Source: Acidobacteriota bacterium (lineage in GTDB: Bacteria > Acidobacteriota > Thermoanaerobaculia > Multivoradales > JAGPDF01). Taken from it: a DNA stretch of 32,905 bases. The notes under the pieces are model-generated. The model did no database searches and had not been told where the DNA came from. It saw nothing but the letters and a program-made list of their open reading frames with translations. The stretch is from NCBI GenBank assembly GCA_011525905.1, contig WYBK01000262.1, positions 1 to 32,905 on the forward strand, written 5' to 3'. Below, piece after piece: positions 7,282 to 18,193 of the stretch. Both the position numbers and the translations under genes were made by a program. Positions within the stretch are counted from its first letter, which is position 1, and every line of letters begins with the position of its first letter.

Positions 7282-10047
7282 ATGCCGAAAGCCGTTCGCC
7301 AGCTGACCGCCCTCGCCCTGTTGCTGCCGCTCGCGGCGGCGGGAGCCGGCGCCGCCGAAGCGCCCGCCGCTTCGGACGTGCCGAAGGTCGAGTTCGAGAA
7401 GTTCACCCTGCCCAACGGGCTCGAGGTGATCCTGCACGTCGACCGCAAGCTACCGGTCGTCCACGTCAACCAGTGGTACCACGTCGGCTCGAAGAACGAG
7501 AGATCCGGGCGCACCGGCTTCGCGCACCTGTTCGAGCACATGATGTTCCAGGGCTCGGCCAACGCCAAGGAGGAGTACTTCAGCTACGTCGAGCGCGCCG
7601 GCGCCAACCTGTTCGAAGGGGGCGTCAACGGCACGACCAACAGCGACCGGACGAACTACTTCGCGACGGTTCCCTCGGCCAACCTCGAGAACCTGCTCTG
7701 GCTCGAGTCGGACCGGCTCGCCACGCTGCTCGAGGTCACCGACCAGGCGAAGCTCGACAACCAGCGCGACGTCGTCAAGAACGAGCGCCGCCAAGGGCTC
7801 GAGAACGTTCCTTACGGCCGCTGGTACGAGCTGCTGGCCGAGAACCTCTTCCCGGCCGGCCACCCCTACTCCTGGCCGGTGATCGGCTCGATGGCCGACC
7901 TCTCCGCGGCCTCGCTCGACGACGTCAAGGAGTTCTTCCGGACCTACTACACGCCGAACAACCTCTCGCTGGTGATCGCCGGCGACTTCGATCCGGCCGA
8001 GGCCAGGCGACTGGTCGAGAAGTACTTCGGCCCGATCCCTCCCGGCCCGGCGCTCGCCCGTCCGGCGAAGTGGATCCCGAAGCTCGACGGCGAAAAGGTG
8101 ATCGAGGTCGCCGACCGCGTGCCGCAGGAGCGGGTCTACGTCGCCTGGCCTTCGCCCCCGCTCTACGGCGAGGGGGACGCCGAGCTCGACCTCGCCTCGC
8201 AACTGCTCACCGACGGCCTCTCCTCGCGCCTGCAGAAGGCGCTGGTCTACGACCGCCAACTGGCGACTGCGGTCGCCTCCTTCCAGAACTCGCAGGAGAT
8301 CTCGGGCGGCTTCGTGGTGATCGCCACCGCCCGCCCCGGCGCCGAGCTCGCCGAGATCGAGCGGATCCTCGACGAGGAGATCGCCCGTCTGGCCGAAGAG
8401 GGCCCCGACGCGGCCGAGCTGGCGCGCGCCAAGACCAAGGTCGAGTTCCAGTTCGTCTCCGGCCTCGAGCGCATCGGCGGCTTCGGCGGCAAGTCCGACC
8501 GGCTCAACCAGTACAACACCTACCGAGGCGACCCCGACGGCTTCTCCTGGGACCTCGATCGCTACCGGCGCGCCAGCGCCGAGGACGTGCGGCGCGCCGT
8601 CGGCCGCTGGCTCGCTCACCGCGACCGGCTGGTGCTGCGCTTCCGCCCCGAGACTTCTGGGCGGGGCGAGGCGGCCGAGATCGACCGCGCCGCCGTGCCG
8701 CCGCTCGGCGCCGATCGCCCCTTCCGGGCGCCCGAGGTCCGGTCGGGGCGGCTCGCCAATGGCCTGGAGGTCCTGGTCGTCGAGCGCGACGATCTGCCCA
8801 AGGTCGCCGTCGGCCTGGTCACGCGCGCCGGCACCGGCGCCGATCCGGCGGGCAAGGAGGGCGTCGCGAGCCTGACGCTGACCACGATCGACCTCGGCAC
8901 GGCGACGCGCGGCGCCCTCGAGATCGAGCAGGCTCTCGGCGACCTGGGGACCGAGCTCGACGGCAACGCCGGCCGGGAGGCCACGACGCTCGGCTTCGAG
9001 GTGCTGCGACGCCACCTGGACGCGGCGCTCGGCATCGTCTCCGACGTCGTCCAGCATCCGGCTTTCCCCGAGTCCGAGGTCGAGCGGGAGCGCAAGCGGC
9101 GGCTCGACGCGCTGGCGCAGCAAGAGAAGAACGCCAACGCGATCGCCGGTCGCGTGCGCGCGATGCTCGCCTTCGGTTCCGAGCACCCCTACGGCCGGCC
9201 GGCGCAAGGGCTGCCCGCGACCGTCGAGTCGATCACCCGGGCCGACCTGGCCACCTTCCACGCCAGCTACTGGAAGCCGGCGAGCTCGGCCCTGATCTTC
9301 GTCGGCGACCTCGATCTCGAAGGCGCCCTCGCCCTCGCCGAGCGGCACTTCGGCTCCTGGACGGGAGGCGCGGCTCCGGCGCTCGCCGTGCCGACGCCCG
9401 CCCCCGCGACGCCCGGCAAGATCTACCTGGTCGATCGCCAGGACGCGGCGCAGAGCGTCGTCTCGCAATTCTTGCCGGCGCCGCCGCGCGCCAGCGCCGA
9501 CCGCTACGCGCTCGACCTCGCCGACGCGGTCTGGGGAGGCGGCGGCTTCGGCACTCGCCTGAATCTCAACCTGCGCGAGGACAAGGGCTATTCGTACGGC
9601 GTTTTCTCGGCGCTGGCGCGCTACCGCGAGAGCGGGCTCTGGTTCGCCGGCGGCGGCGTCCAGACCGACAAGACCAAGGAGGCCGTGGTGGAGTTCCTCG
9701 CCGAGCTCGAGGCGCTCGCCGGCTCGCGGCCGATCTCGGCGGAGGAGTTCGAGACGGCGAAGCTGCGCAAGGCGCGCGGCTACGCGCAGCAGTTCGAGGC
9801 CTACGAGCGGGTCGGCACCCAGGTCGCCGACCTCTGGGTCGCCGGCCTGCCGATGACCGAGCTGCAAGCCGAGAGCGACGGCATCTCCGCGGTGCCGCTC
9901 GACGGGGCGCGCGCCGCCGCGGCGCGTTGGGCGCGGCCGGGAGCTTCGGCGATCCTGGTGGTCGGCGACCGCAAGAAGGTGGAAGCCGGCTTGCGCGAGA
10001 TCGGCGACGTCGTGGTAATCGACTCGGCCGGCCGGCCGGTGGACTGA
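7282..10047 (+). CDS. Secreted/periplasmic M16 zinc metallopeptidase, two-domain
   Basis: 921 residues. The ATG at 7282 follows a strong ribosome-binding site (GGGAGG, 7272-7277). A signal peptide covers about residues 1-25 (ALALLLPLAAAGAGAAEA). The first M16 unit has the inverted zinc motif HLFEH at 82-86 (His82, Glu85, His86) and a distal Glu168 in KNERR, so it should be catalytic. The second unit begins near VRSGRLANGLEVLVVERDD. At the equivalent place it reads GKEGVASLTLTTIDLG with no HxxEH, as expected for the inactive partner half. It keeps the substrate-binding REDKGYSYG motif (LNLNLREDKGYSYG). The two halves form a clam-shell that degrades peptides. The gene stands alone on its strand and converges with the ICMT-like gene across a GC-rich hairpin. 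Identity is firm; the substrate is unknown. Confidence 0.95.
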   Translation: MPKAVRQLTALALLLPLAAAGAGAAEAPAASDVPKVEFEKFTLPNGLEVILHVDRKLPVVHVNQWYHVGSKNERSGRTGFAHLFEHMMFQGSANAKEEYFSYVERAGANLFEGGVNGTTNSDRTNYFATVPSANLENLLWLESDRLATLLEVTDQAKLDNQRDVVKNERRQGLENVPYGRWYELLAENLFPAGHPYSWPVIGSMADLSAASLDDVKEFFRTYYTPNNLSLVIAGDFDPAEARRLVEKYFGPIPPGPALARPAKWIPKLDGEKVIEVADRVPQERVYVAWPSPPLYGEGDAELDLASQLLTDGLSSRLQKALVYDRQLATAVASFQNSQEISGGFVVIATARPGAELAEIERILDEEIARLAEEGPDAAELARAKTKVEFQFVSGLERIGGFGGKSDRLNQYNTYRGDPDGFSWDLDRYRRASAEDVRRAVGRWLAHRDRLVLRFRPETSGRGEAAEIDRAAVPPLGADRPFRAPEVRSGRLANGLEVLVVERDDLPKVAVGLVTRAGTGADPAGKEGVASLTLTTIDLGTATRGALEIEQALGDLGTELDGNAGREATTLGFEVLRRHLDAALGIVSDVVQHPAFPESEVERERKRRLDALAQQEKNANAIAGRVRAMLAFGSEHPYGRPAQGLPATVESITRADLATFHASYWKPASSALIFVGDLDLEGALALAERHFGSWTGGAAPALAVPTPAPATPGKIYLVDRQDAAQSVVSQFLPAPPRASADRYALDLADAVWGGGGFGTRLNLNLREDKGYSYGVFSALARYRESGLWFAGGGVQTDKTKEAVVEFLAELEALAGSRPISAEEFETAKLRKARGYAQQFEAYERVGTQVADLWVAGLPMTELQAESDGISAVPLDGARAAAARWARPGASAILVVGDRKKVEAGLREIGDVVVIDSAGRPVD

Positions 10048-10055
10048 GCCGGCGA

Positions 10056-10072
10056 GCGGGCGCGGCGCCCGC
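10056..10072. terminator. GC-rich perfect inverted repeat between convergent genes
   Basis: GCGGGCGC and GCGCCCGC are perfect complements separated by one base, lying between the M16 stop (10047) and the stop of the convergent gene (10081). It could act as a bidirectional transcript end, but there is no U-tract on either strand, so this is only a candidate. Confidence 0.35.
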
Positions 10073-10080
10073 GGCCCGGG

Positions 10081-10617
10081 TCAGAGCCAGCGGCGGACCC
10101 GGGCCGCGTAGCCGGCGTAGCGCTCGCCGAAGAGCTCCGTCATTCGCGCCTCCTCCTCCGGGATGACCCAACGGTCGAGGGCGGCCCCCAGCGCGAGGGT
10201 CGCAGCGAGGATCCAGCAAGAGGCGAGCAGCAGGCCGAAAGCCGCGAGGGTCGCGACCAACGCGACGTAGAGCGGGTTGCGCGACCAGCGGAATGGACCC
10301 CGATCGAGCAGCGAGGTGGCCCTGCCGAAGGGGAGGAGCGTCGTCTGCTGCGCTCGGAACTGAGCCATCGCCCAGACCGCGAGGGCGCCGGCGGCGGCGA
10401 AGAGGCCGAGCGCCGGGCCGAGCTGCCAAGCGAGCGAAGGAAAGGGGATCGTCAGCGGCCAGGAGCGCTCGAGCCCCCAGCCGGCGAGCAGGCAGCCGAA
10501 GAACCAGAGCGCCGGCGGGATCCGCTCGTGCCAAGCCGCGGTCGACGCCGGCGGCGGTGGGACCGCGGCCGCGCGCTCGGCCGCCGGCTCTTCGGGCTCG
10601 ATCGGGCGCGGCGTCAC
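10081..10617 (-). CDS. Isoprenylcysteine methyltransferase-like (ICMT/PEMT family) membrane protein
   Basis: 178 residues from GTG 10617. The GTG overlaps the TGA of the upstream VOC gene (GTGA), so translation is probably coupled; the frame is open further upstream but there it runs inside the VOC gene. Several hydrophobic segments are visible (ALWFFGCLLAGWGLE, LGLFAAAGALAVWAM, ALVATLAAFGLLLASCWILAATLALGAAL). The C-terminal half has the family signature: RGPFRWSRNPLY (106-117), then IPEEEARMTELFGERYAGY and a final RVRRWL. This is the SAM- and substrate-binding part of membrane methyltransferases related to ICMT and phospholipid N-methyltransferase. The first 30 residues are Pro/Ala-rich. The methyl acceptor cannot be told from sequence; many bacterial members are unstudied. 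Confidence 0.85.
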   Translation of the reverse strand: MTPRPIEPEEPAAERAAAVPPPPASTAAWHERIPPALWFFGCLLAGWGLERSWPLTIPFPSLAWQLGPALGLFAAAGALAVWAMAQFRAQQTTLLPFGRATSLLDRGPFRWSRNPLYVALVATLAAFGLLLASCWILAATLALGAALDRWVIPEEEARMTELFGERYAGYAARVRRWL

Positions 10618-11009
10618 TGCGGATCGGAGGAGGGCGGCGGCTCCCAGAGCTCGACGCGGTTGCCGTCGGGATCCATCACCCAGCCGAACTTGCCGAACTC
10701 CGACTCCTCGACTTTCTCGTCGACCTCGCACCTCTCGGCGCGCAGCGTAGCGAGCAGCGCGTGCAAGTCCTCGACCCGGTAATTGACCATGAAGGGCGCC
10801 GGGCTCGGGTCGAAGTACTTCGACTCGGCCGGCATCACGCTCCAGACGGTCGTGCCGTCCGGGTTCGGGTGCTCGGGCGTCTGCCAGCGAAAGCTCGCGC
10901 CTCCCCATTCCTCGACCGGGATGCCGAGGTGCTCCCGGTACCAGGCGCGTAGCCGCTGCGGGTCTTTCGACTTGATGAAGATGCCGCCGATCCCGGTCAC
11001 CCGTCGCAT
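10614..11009 (-). CDS. VOC-family (glyoxalase/bleomycin-resistance fold) protein
   Basis: 131 residues, a single VOC domain made of two beta-alpha-beta-beta-beta modules. The first begins GIGGIFIKSKDPQRLRAWYREHLGI and the second NYRVEDLHALLATLRAERCEV, ending in the classical WVMDPDGNRVELWEPP. The Glu in VELWE is the usual C-terminal metal ligand. A strong ribosome-binding site (GAGGAGGAG) precedes the ATG at 11009. Members act as dioxygenases, lyases, isomerases or resistance proteins, and this sequence does not say which. It is the first gene of a two-gene unit with the ICMT-like gene, which overlaps it by 4 bp. Confidence 0.9.
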   Translation of the reverse strand: MRRVTGIGGIFIKSKDPQRLRAWYREHLGIPVEEWGGASFRWQTPEHPNPDGTTVWSVMPAESKYFDPSPAPFMVNYRVEDLHALLATLRAERCEVDEKVEESEFGKFGWVMDPDGNRVELWEPPPSSDPQ

Positions 11010-11098
11010 GGCTCTCCTCCTCGGCCTCGCCGCGGCCCAGGCCGCGCGCGCCGGCGCCCGAGCCTATCGCGACGCGCCGGTTCGGCCGGGACCGTGCG

Positions 11099-13867
11099 TT
11101 AGCCCGCGGCGCGGGCGGCGAGGGCTTCGAGGCCGAGCGACCGGGCCTCGCGGGCCAGATCGGCGCGGCGGGTGCGCGCCGCGGCGGCGTCCGGAGCGAA
11201 GCGCGCGAGCTCGAGTCGTAGCTCGAGCTCGTCCGAGCGACGCCCGGAGCGTCGCGCCAGGGCGAGCGCCGATTCGAGGTCGGCGCGGGCGTCGTCGGCG
11301 TGGCCGGAGGCCCTGGCGAGCGCCGCGCGCGCGCCGAGGTAGGCGAGGCGCCTGCCGACGCTCGGCGCGCGCTCGCCGTCGCCGCCGAGCTCGGCGAGCC
11401 GCCGGCTCGCCTCGGTCAGGCGCCTCTCTCGGACGTCGAGGCGGACGCGCAGCGTCTCGGCGAAGTAGCCGGCGAACGTCGTTTGAGCCTCGTCGAGCCC
11501 CGCCAGCGCCTCGTCGAGGATGCGTGCCGCCGCGGCCGCGTCGCCGTCGCGCGCTTCGGCCTCGGCCCAGGCGAGGTCGGAGAGCGCCGCCAGGTCGCGC
11601 TCCCCTTGAGCGACGAAGATCTGCCGCGCCTCGGTGAAGGCCTCGCGGGCACGGTCGAGATCGCCGCGGACCGCCGCCCGGCGCCCCGCGACCGAGCGCG
11701 CGAAGCCTAGCGGCCGGCGCTGCAGGCTCGCTTCGGCGAGCCGCTCGAGCTCGGCGACGAACCCCTCGAGCCGGTCGAGCCGGGCGCTCTCGAGGTCGAA
11801 GAGCGCCTGGGTGTGCAGGGCGGTTCCCAGGGCCGTCGAGGTCGGCGAGGCGCGCACCAGAGCGAGCGCTTCCTCGAGGCAGGTCGCGGCCTCCTCGGCG
11901 CGGCCGAGGTCACGCACGATGAGGGCGAGGCGGGTCAGCCCGTCCGACGCGCGCGCCGGATCCGGGTAGCGGCGCAGCCCCTCGAGCGATTGCCGTGCCA
12001 GCGGCTCGGCGAGGTCGGGGCGGCCGCGCAGGAACTTGACCTCCGCGAGGTTGGTGAGCACGATGACCGGCTCGAACCCGACCCTGCGCGCCGAGTCGAC
12101 CGCAGCCTCGAAGAGCGCCTCGCCGCGGTCGAGCTCGCCCTGCTGGAAGCTCAGGATCGCCAGCTCGTTGAGCGCGCGGTAGAGCGCGCGGTGGTCGCCG
12201 GCGCGCTCGAGCTCGGCACGCGCGGCCTCGAGCTCGGCGAAGCCGGTGTCGCGCTGGCCGAGCGTCACCAGCGTGCCCCCGCGAGCCAGCAGGATCGTGC
12301 CGACGAGATCCGACCGCCCCTGGGCCAGGGCGCGCTCGCGCGCGTGGGTGAAGAAGATCAGCGCCTTCTGGTGCTCCCCCGCGCGGCGCGCGAGGTCGCC
12401 GGCCGCGAAGTCGACGAGTGGGTCGTCGTCGGCGCCGGGCACCTGGCGCAGACGGCCGAGCACGATGCGCCCCTCGTCGAAGCGCCGTTCGCGTCCGAGC
12501 CGGACCACCAGCGCGGCGCCGGCGACCCGGTCCTCGGGGGACTCGGCGAAGCGGCGCTCGCTCTCCTCGGCCGGCGGGGGATTGACGGGATCGAAGGGGA
12601 AGAACCGGTTTCCGGTCTCCGCCGCGCTGCTCGTCGCTGGCGCAGTCCCGTCGCCGGACCGCCCCAGGAGCGCGAAGCCACCGACGAGCAGCAGGCCCGC
12701 GACCGCCGTGGCGGCGCTCCAGTGGACCAGGCGCCACGGGGCCCTCGGCCGGGGGCGCGGCGCCTCGACGCCCTGGCCGGCGAGCATCCGGCGCAGATCG
12801 GCGGCGAGCGCCTCGGCGCTCTCGTAGCGCTCCGCGGGCCGGCGCCGGAGCGCTTTCAGGCAGATGGCATCGAGGTCGCGGCGGATCTCGCCGCGCGGCG
12901 CCGGGCGGGTCGGCCGGCCACCGTCCGGGTCGGTCGCCCGTCGTGCCTTGCGCAGCGCGGCGCTCGGCGGCTCGGGGTCGCTCTCGAGCACCGCCCGCTC
13001 GAGCGCGCCGCTCGAGGAGCCGGCGCTCGCGAAGGGCCGCGCGCCGGCGATCAGCTCGTAGAGCAGGACGCCCAGCGACCAGACGTCGGAGCGCGTCGTG
13101 ACGCGCTCGCCGCGGAACTGCTCCGGGCTCGCGTAGGCCGGGGTGAGCGGTCGCCAGTCGGTCAGCGTGGCGGCGTCGTGTTCGTCGTCGCCGCCGACCA
13201 GCTTCGAGATGCCGAAGTCGAGCAGGCGGGGGCGGCCGTCGGAGCCGACCAGGACGTTGGCCGGCTTCAGGTCGCGGTGCACCACGCCCCGGCGGTGCGC
13301 GTAGGCGACGGCGTCGACCACGTCCAGGAAGAGCGCGGTGCGGCCGGCGACCGTCAGCCCCGCCTCGTGGGCGTGCTCCACCAGGTTGCGGCCGTCGACG
13401 AGCTCGAGCGCCAGGTACCAGATCCCCTCGGGGCTCCTGCCGCCGTCGAGGAAGCGCGCGATGCCGGGGTGCTCGAGCGAGGCGAGGATGCGCACCTCGT
13501 CGCGGAAGCGGCGCACCGCCTCCCCTTCGGGGCCGGGGCGGTCGATCAGCTTGAGCGCCACGGTGCGCCGGAAGTCCTCGGTCTCCTCCTCGGCGAGGTA
13601 GACGCGGCCCATGCCGCCGCGCCCCAGCTCGCGCAGGAGCCGGAAGCGGCCGACACGCTCGGGCGGGCCGGCTGGGGCCGAGTTCGGCAGGCGCCAGGGG
13701 GAGCCGTCGATCGGCGAAGGTTGCTCCGCGCCGTGGCGCAGCAGCCGCTCGAGGTCGGCGAGCAGGTCGGGGAAGTCAATCGCGACGCTGTCGAGCAGCC
13801 GGCGGCGGCCCCCGGCATCGAGTCCGGAGGCCTCGAGATAGAGGTCCTGCAAGCGATCCTCGGTCAC
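11099..13867 (-). CDS. Transmembrane Ser/Thr protein kinase with C-terminal TPR-type helical repeats
   Basis: 922 residues from GTG 13867. The kinase domain spans about residues 73-365: glycine loop LGRGGMGRVY (81-90), Lys106 in VALKLI, HRDLKPAN with catalytic Asp199, DFG at 217-219, SPEQ in place of APE, and DVWSLGVLLYEL. A short N-terminal region (1-70) resembles the leader found in sigma-factor-linked kinases. One transmembrane helix follows (about 384-402). The roughly 500 remaining residues, outside the membrane, are Ala/Leu/Arg-rich helical hairpins of TPR type (for example ALNELAILSFQQGELDRGEALFEAAVDSARR). The start overlaps the stop of the ECF sigma gene by 4 bp (GTGA), so the two are translationally coupled. 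The usual inference is that the kinase senses through its repeats and acts with the sigma factor; the signal is unknown. Confidence 0.93.
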   Translation of the reverse strand: MTEDRLQDLYLEASGLDAGGRRRLLDSVAIDFPDLLADLERLLRHGAEQPSPIDGSPWRLPNSAPAGPPERVGRFRLLRELGRGGMGRVYLAEEETEDFRRTVALKLIDRPGPEGEAVRRFRDEVRILASLEHPGIARFLDGGRSPEGIWYLALELVDGRNLVEHAHEAGLTVAGRTALFLDVVDAVAYAHRRGVVHRDLKPANVLVGSDGRPRLLDFGISKLVGGDDEHDAATLTDWRPLTPAYASPEQFRGERVTTRSDVWSLGVLLYELIAGARPFASAGSSSGALERAVLESDPEPPSAALRKARRATDPDGGRPTRPAPRGEIRRDLDAICLKALRRRPAERYESAEALAADLRRMLAGQGVEAPRPRPRAPWRLVHWSAATAVAGLLLVGGFALLGRSGDGTAPATSSAAETGNRFFPFDPVNPPPAEESERRFAESPEDRVAGAALVVRLGRERRFDEGRIVLGRLRQVPGADDDPLVDFAAGDLARRAGEHQKALIFFTHARERALAQGRSDLVGTILLARGGTLVTLGQRDTGFAELEAARAELERAGDHRALYRALNELAILSFQQGELDRGEALFEAAVDSARRVGFEPVIVLTNLAEVKFLRGRPDLAEPLARQSLEGLRRYPDPARASDGLTRLALIVRDLGRAEEAATCLEEALALVRASPTSTALGTALHTQALFDLESARLDRLEGFVAELERLAEASLQRRPLGFARSVAGRRAAVRGDLDRAREAFTEARQIFVAQGERDLAALSDLAWAEAEARDGDAAAAARILDEALAGLDEAQTTFAGYFAETLRVRLDVRERRLTEASRRLAELGGDGERAPSVGRRLAYLGARAALARASGHADDARADLESALALARRSGRRSDELELRLELARFAPDAAAARTRRADLAREARSLGLEALAARAAG

Positions 13868-14436
13868 GCGGCCCCGGCGAGCTCGGCGCGCAGCCAGGCA
13901 CGCGCGAAGCTCCAGTCACGCTTGACCGTGGTCGGCGAAACCTCCAGGCAGTGGGCGATCTCTTCCAGCTCGAGCTCGGCGAAGTAGCGCATCTCGACCA
14001 CTCGGGCCTGGCGGGGGAAGCGCTCGGCGAAGGCGTCGAGCGCCCGGTCGAGGTCGAGCAGGTCGACCTCGGGCTCGCCGCCGGCGACCAGGGTGAGCGC
14101 GGGGACCTCCTCCTCGCGCCGGCGCTTGCGCGCGTTGCGCGCCCGCGCATGGTCGACCAGCACCCGGCGCATGGTCACCGCGGCGAGGCCGAAGAAGTGC
14201 GCCCGGTCGCGCCAGTCGACGCCTCGCTGGCCGAGCAGGCGCAGGTAGGCCTCGTGCACCAGCGCGGTCGGCTGCAGCGTGTGGCCCGCCCGTTCGCCGC
14301 GCAGTTGGGCCGAGGCGATCGCGCGCAGCGTCCGGTAGACCTGGGCGAGCAGCCTCTCGCCGGCGCGCGCGTCGCCGCCGCGCCAGGCGCGCAGGAGAGC
14401 GGTGACTTCGCCCGGGGTCGGGTCCGGCGGGTTCAC
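13864..14436 (-). CDS. ECF-type RNA polymerase sigma factor (TIGR02999-like)
   Basis: 190 residues from GTG 14436. The sigma-2 part has the AGHTLQPTALVHEAYLRLL signature of the sigma-70 subgroup typical of Acidobacteriota and Planctomycetota (the TIGR02999 group), followed by RAHFFGLAAVTMRRVLVDHARARNARKR. The sigma-4 helix-turn-helix reads ELELEEIAHCLEVSPTTVKRDWSFARAWL. GTG 14436 is preferred because VNPPDPTPGEVTALLRAWR matches where such proteins begin and a TAGGCT hexamer lies 8 nt upstream; GTG 14478 would add 14 non-descript residues. Neither start has a Shine-Dalgarno sequence, so the message may be leaderless. The gene is coupled to the downstream Ser/Thr kinase through a GTGA overlap. 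No anti-sigma gene is visible. Confidence 0.9.
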   Translation of the reverse strand: MNPPDPTPGEVTALLRAWRGGDARAGERLLAQVYRTLRAIASAQLRGERAGHTLQPTALVHEAYLRLLGQRGVDWRDRAHFFGLAAVTMRRVLVDHARARNARKRRREEEVPALTLVAGGEPEVDLLDLDRALDAFAERFPRQARVVEMRYFAELELEEIAHCLEVSPTTVKRDWSFARAWLRAELAGAA

Positions 14437-14444
14437 GGCGCCAG

Positions 14445-14450
14445 AGCCTA
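14445..14450 (-). promoter_or_regulatory. Candidate -10 element (TAGGCT) for the sigma factor-kinase unit
   Basis: TAGGCT on the - strand ends 8 nt before GTG 14436. This spacing puts the transcript start at or next to the start codon, as for a leaderless mRNA. Confidence 0.4.
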
Positions 14451-14612
14451 CGCCCAACTCGGCGCGGCCGCCCCTCACCTTTGGCGGGGAGGGCGCGCCG
14501 GTGGTCCGCGGCGCGCGCTCCCCGCGCGTAATGGCCGGAGCGCGATCCGTCCCGGCGCCGTCGCCGGGCCGGGGGCTCCGTTGACCTACCGAATCCTCCG
14601 AGGAGGGAGATC

Positions 14613-15431
14613 ATGACCATCGCCAGCATCGACTTCGCCGGTCTCAAGAACCGCCAGCGCGGCACCTGGGCGGCAGGGGACTACGCCGTCGTCGGCACGA
14701 CGCTGCAGATCGTCGGCGAGAGCCTGTGCGAAGCGCTCGACCTGCGCGCCGGCTCGCGCGTGCTCGACGTCGCCGCCGGCAACGGCAACGCCACGCTCGC
14801 CGCGGCCCGCCGCTTCTGCGAGGTCACCGCCACCGACTACGTCCCCGAGCTGCTCGCCGCGGCGCACCGGCGGGCCGAGGCGGAGGGGCAGAAGATCGAC
14901 TTCCGGGAGGCAGACGCGGAGAGCCTGCCCTTTCCCGAGGGCGCCTTCGACGTCGTGCTGTCGACGTTCGGCGTGATGTTCACTCCCGATCAGGAGCGGG
15001 CGGCCGCCGAGCTCGCGCGCGTCTGCCGGCCGGGTGGCCGGATCGGCCTGGCCAACTGGACCCCGGACGGCTTCGTCGGCCGGCTCTTCCAGACGCTCGG
15101 GCGCTACCTGCCGCCTCCGGCCGGAGTGAAATCTCCGGCGCTCTGGGGCACCGAGGCGCGGATCGAGGAGCTCTTCGCCGGGCGGGCGACGCTGCTGCGC
15201 GCCACCCGGCGCCAGTTCGAGTTCCGCTATCGCTCGCCGATGCACTGGCTCGACGTCTTCCGCACCTATTACGGACCGATCCGCAAGGCCTACGAGACGC
15301 TCGACGCCGAGCGCCAGGCGGCCCTGACGCGCGACCTGTTCGACCTGATGGAGCGCGGCAACCGCTCGGGCGACCGGACGCTGGTGCTGCCCAGCGAGTA
15401 CCTCGAGCTCGTTCTCGAGCGCGACCGCTGA
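14613..15431 (+). CDS. Class I SAM-dependent methyltransferase
   Basis: 272 residues. ATG 14613 is preceded by GAGGAGGGAG, a strong ribosome-binding site. The Rossmann-type SAM site is clear: motif I VLDVAAGNGNATLAA (about 50-64), the acidic residue ending strand 2 (VTATDYVPELL), motif II/III region FREADAESLPFPEGAFDVVLSTFGVMF, and the following RVCRPGGRIGLANWTPDGFVGRLFQ. This order is that of Methyltransf_11/UbiE-like enzymes. The C-terminal third (residues 180-272) contains a helical region with FRYRSPMHWLDVFRTYYGPIRKAYETLD, which I do not recognise as a specific subfamily. The substrate is unknown. It is a single gene diverging from the sigma-kinase unit and converging with the hybrid sensor kinase across a small hairpin. 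Confidence 0.9.
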   Translation: MTIASIDFAGLKNRQRGTWAAGDYAVVGTTLQIVGESLCEALDLRAGSRVLDVAAGNGNATLAAARRFCEVTATDYVPELLAAAHRRAEAEGQKIDFREADAESLPFPEGAFDVVLSTFGVMFTPDQERAAAELARVCRPGGRIGLANWTPDGFVGRLFQTLGRYLPPPAGVKSPALWGTEARIEELFAGRATLLRATRRQFEFRYRSPMHWLDVFRTYYGPIRKAYETLDAERQAALTRDLFDLMERGNRSGDRTLVLPSEYLELVLERDR

Positions 15432-15433
15432 AC

Positions 15434-15453
15434 GGCGCCCGGCCGTGGGCGCC
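15434..15453. terminator. Perfect 7-bp inverted repeat between convergent genes
   Basis: GGCGCCC and GGGCGCC flank a 6-nt loop in the 32-bp gap between the methyltransferase stop (15431) and the kinase stop (15464). It is well placed to end both transcripts but lacks a U-tract. Confidence 0.4.
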
Positions 15454-15463
15454 GCGGGCCGGC

Positions 15464-17866
<2,403 letters not shown>

Positions 17867-17890
17867 GGTCTCGACGTCCGAGCGCGAGCG

Positions 17891-17896
17891 ACGATA
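17891..17896 (-). promoter_or_regulatory. Candidate -10 element (TATCGT) for the solute-binding hybrid kinase
   Basis: TATCGT on the - strand lies 24 nt before ATG 17866 and fits the recurring TAnnnT pattern. Confidence 0.35.
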
Positions 17897-17959
17897 GCAG
17901 TCGGCAGAGCCGGCTGACGCCAGGCCGTGGGGTGGGGCGGCCGGAAGCCCAGCCCAGGC

Positions 17960-18139
17960 TCAGGCGGCCCGCGCCGGCAGGCGCTCGAGGAGCCGCTCGA
18001 CCAGTTCCTGGCGCTCGACCATCGGGTGGCGCAGCTCCCGTTTCTCGGTGCGCGCCACCTCCCGTTTCAGGTCGGGCAGGTAGCCCGCGAGCAACTCGCG
18101 CAGCAGCTCGGCTTCGTGGCCGGTCAGCTCGAGGATCAT
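17960..18139 (-). CDS. Small conserved-type helical protein, 59 aa, function unknown
   Basis: The frame MILELTGHEAELLRELLAGY... is preceded by GGAGG 5 nt before the ATG at 18139. This supports starting here, not at the longer in-frame ATG at 18298, whose extra 53 residues are Arg-rich and look non-coding. The protein is almost wholly alpha-helical and charged, with a heptad-like pattern (LLRELLAGYLPDLKREVARTEKRELRHPMVERQELVERLLERL). I recall similar short proteins of about 60 residues in Acidobacteriota and Deltaproteobacteria, without known function. A GATAAT hexamer at 18188-18193 is a good -10 match. It lies between two genes on its own strand. Confidence 0.7.
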   Translation of the reverse strand: MILELTGHEAELLRELLAGYLPDLKREVARTEKRELRHPMVERQELVERLLERLPARAA

Positions 18140-18187
18140 GGCGGCCTCCGATCCCGCCCCGGGGCGGCGCCCTCGGGGCGCACCCCC

Positions 18188-18193
18188 ATTATC
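18188..18193 (-). promoter_or_regulatory. Candidate -10 element (GATAAT) for the 59-aa gene
   Basis: GATAAT on the - strand differs from TATAAT at one base and lies 48 nt before ATG 18139. It stands out in a GC-rich gap. Confidence 0.4.

Noticed and set aside
10056-15453. Classical rho-independent terminators
   Set aside because: The hairpins at 10056-10072 and 15434-15453 have no following U-tract, so they are listed only as low-confidence candidates.
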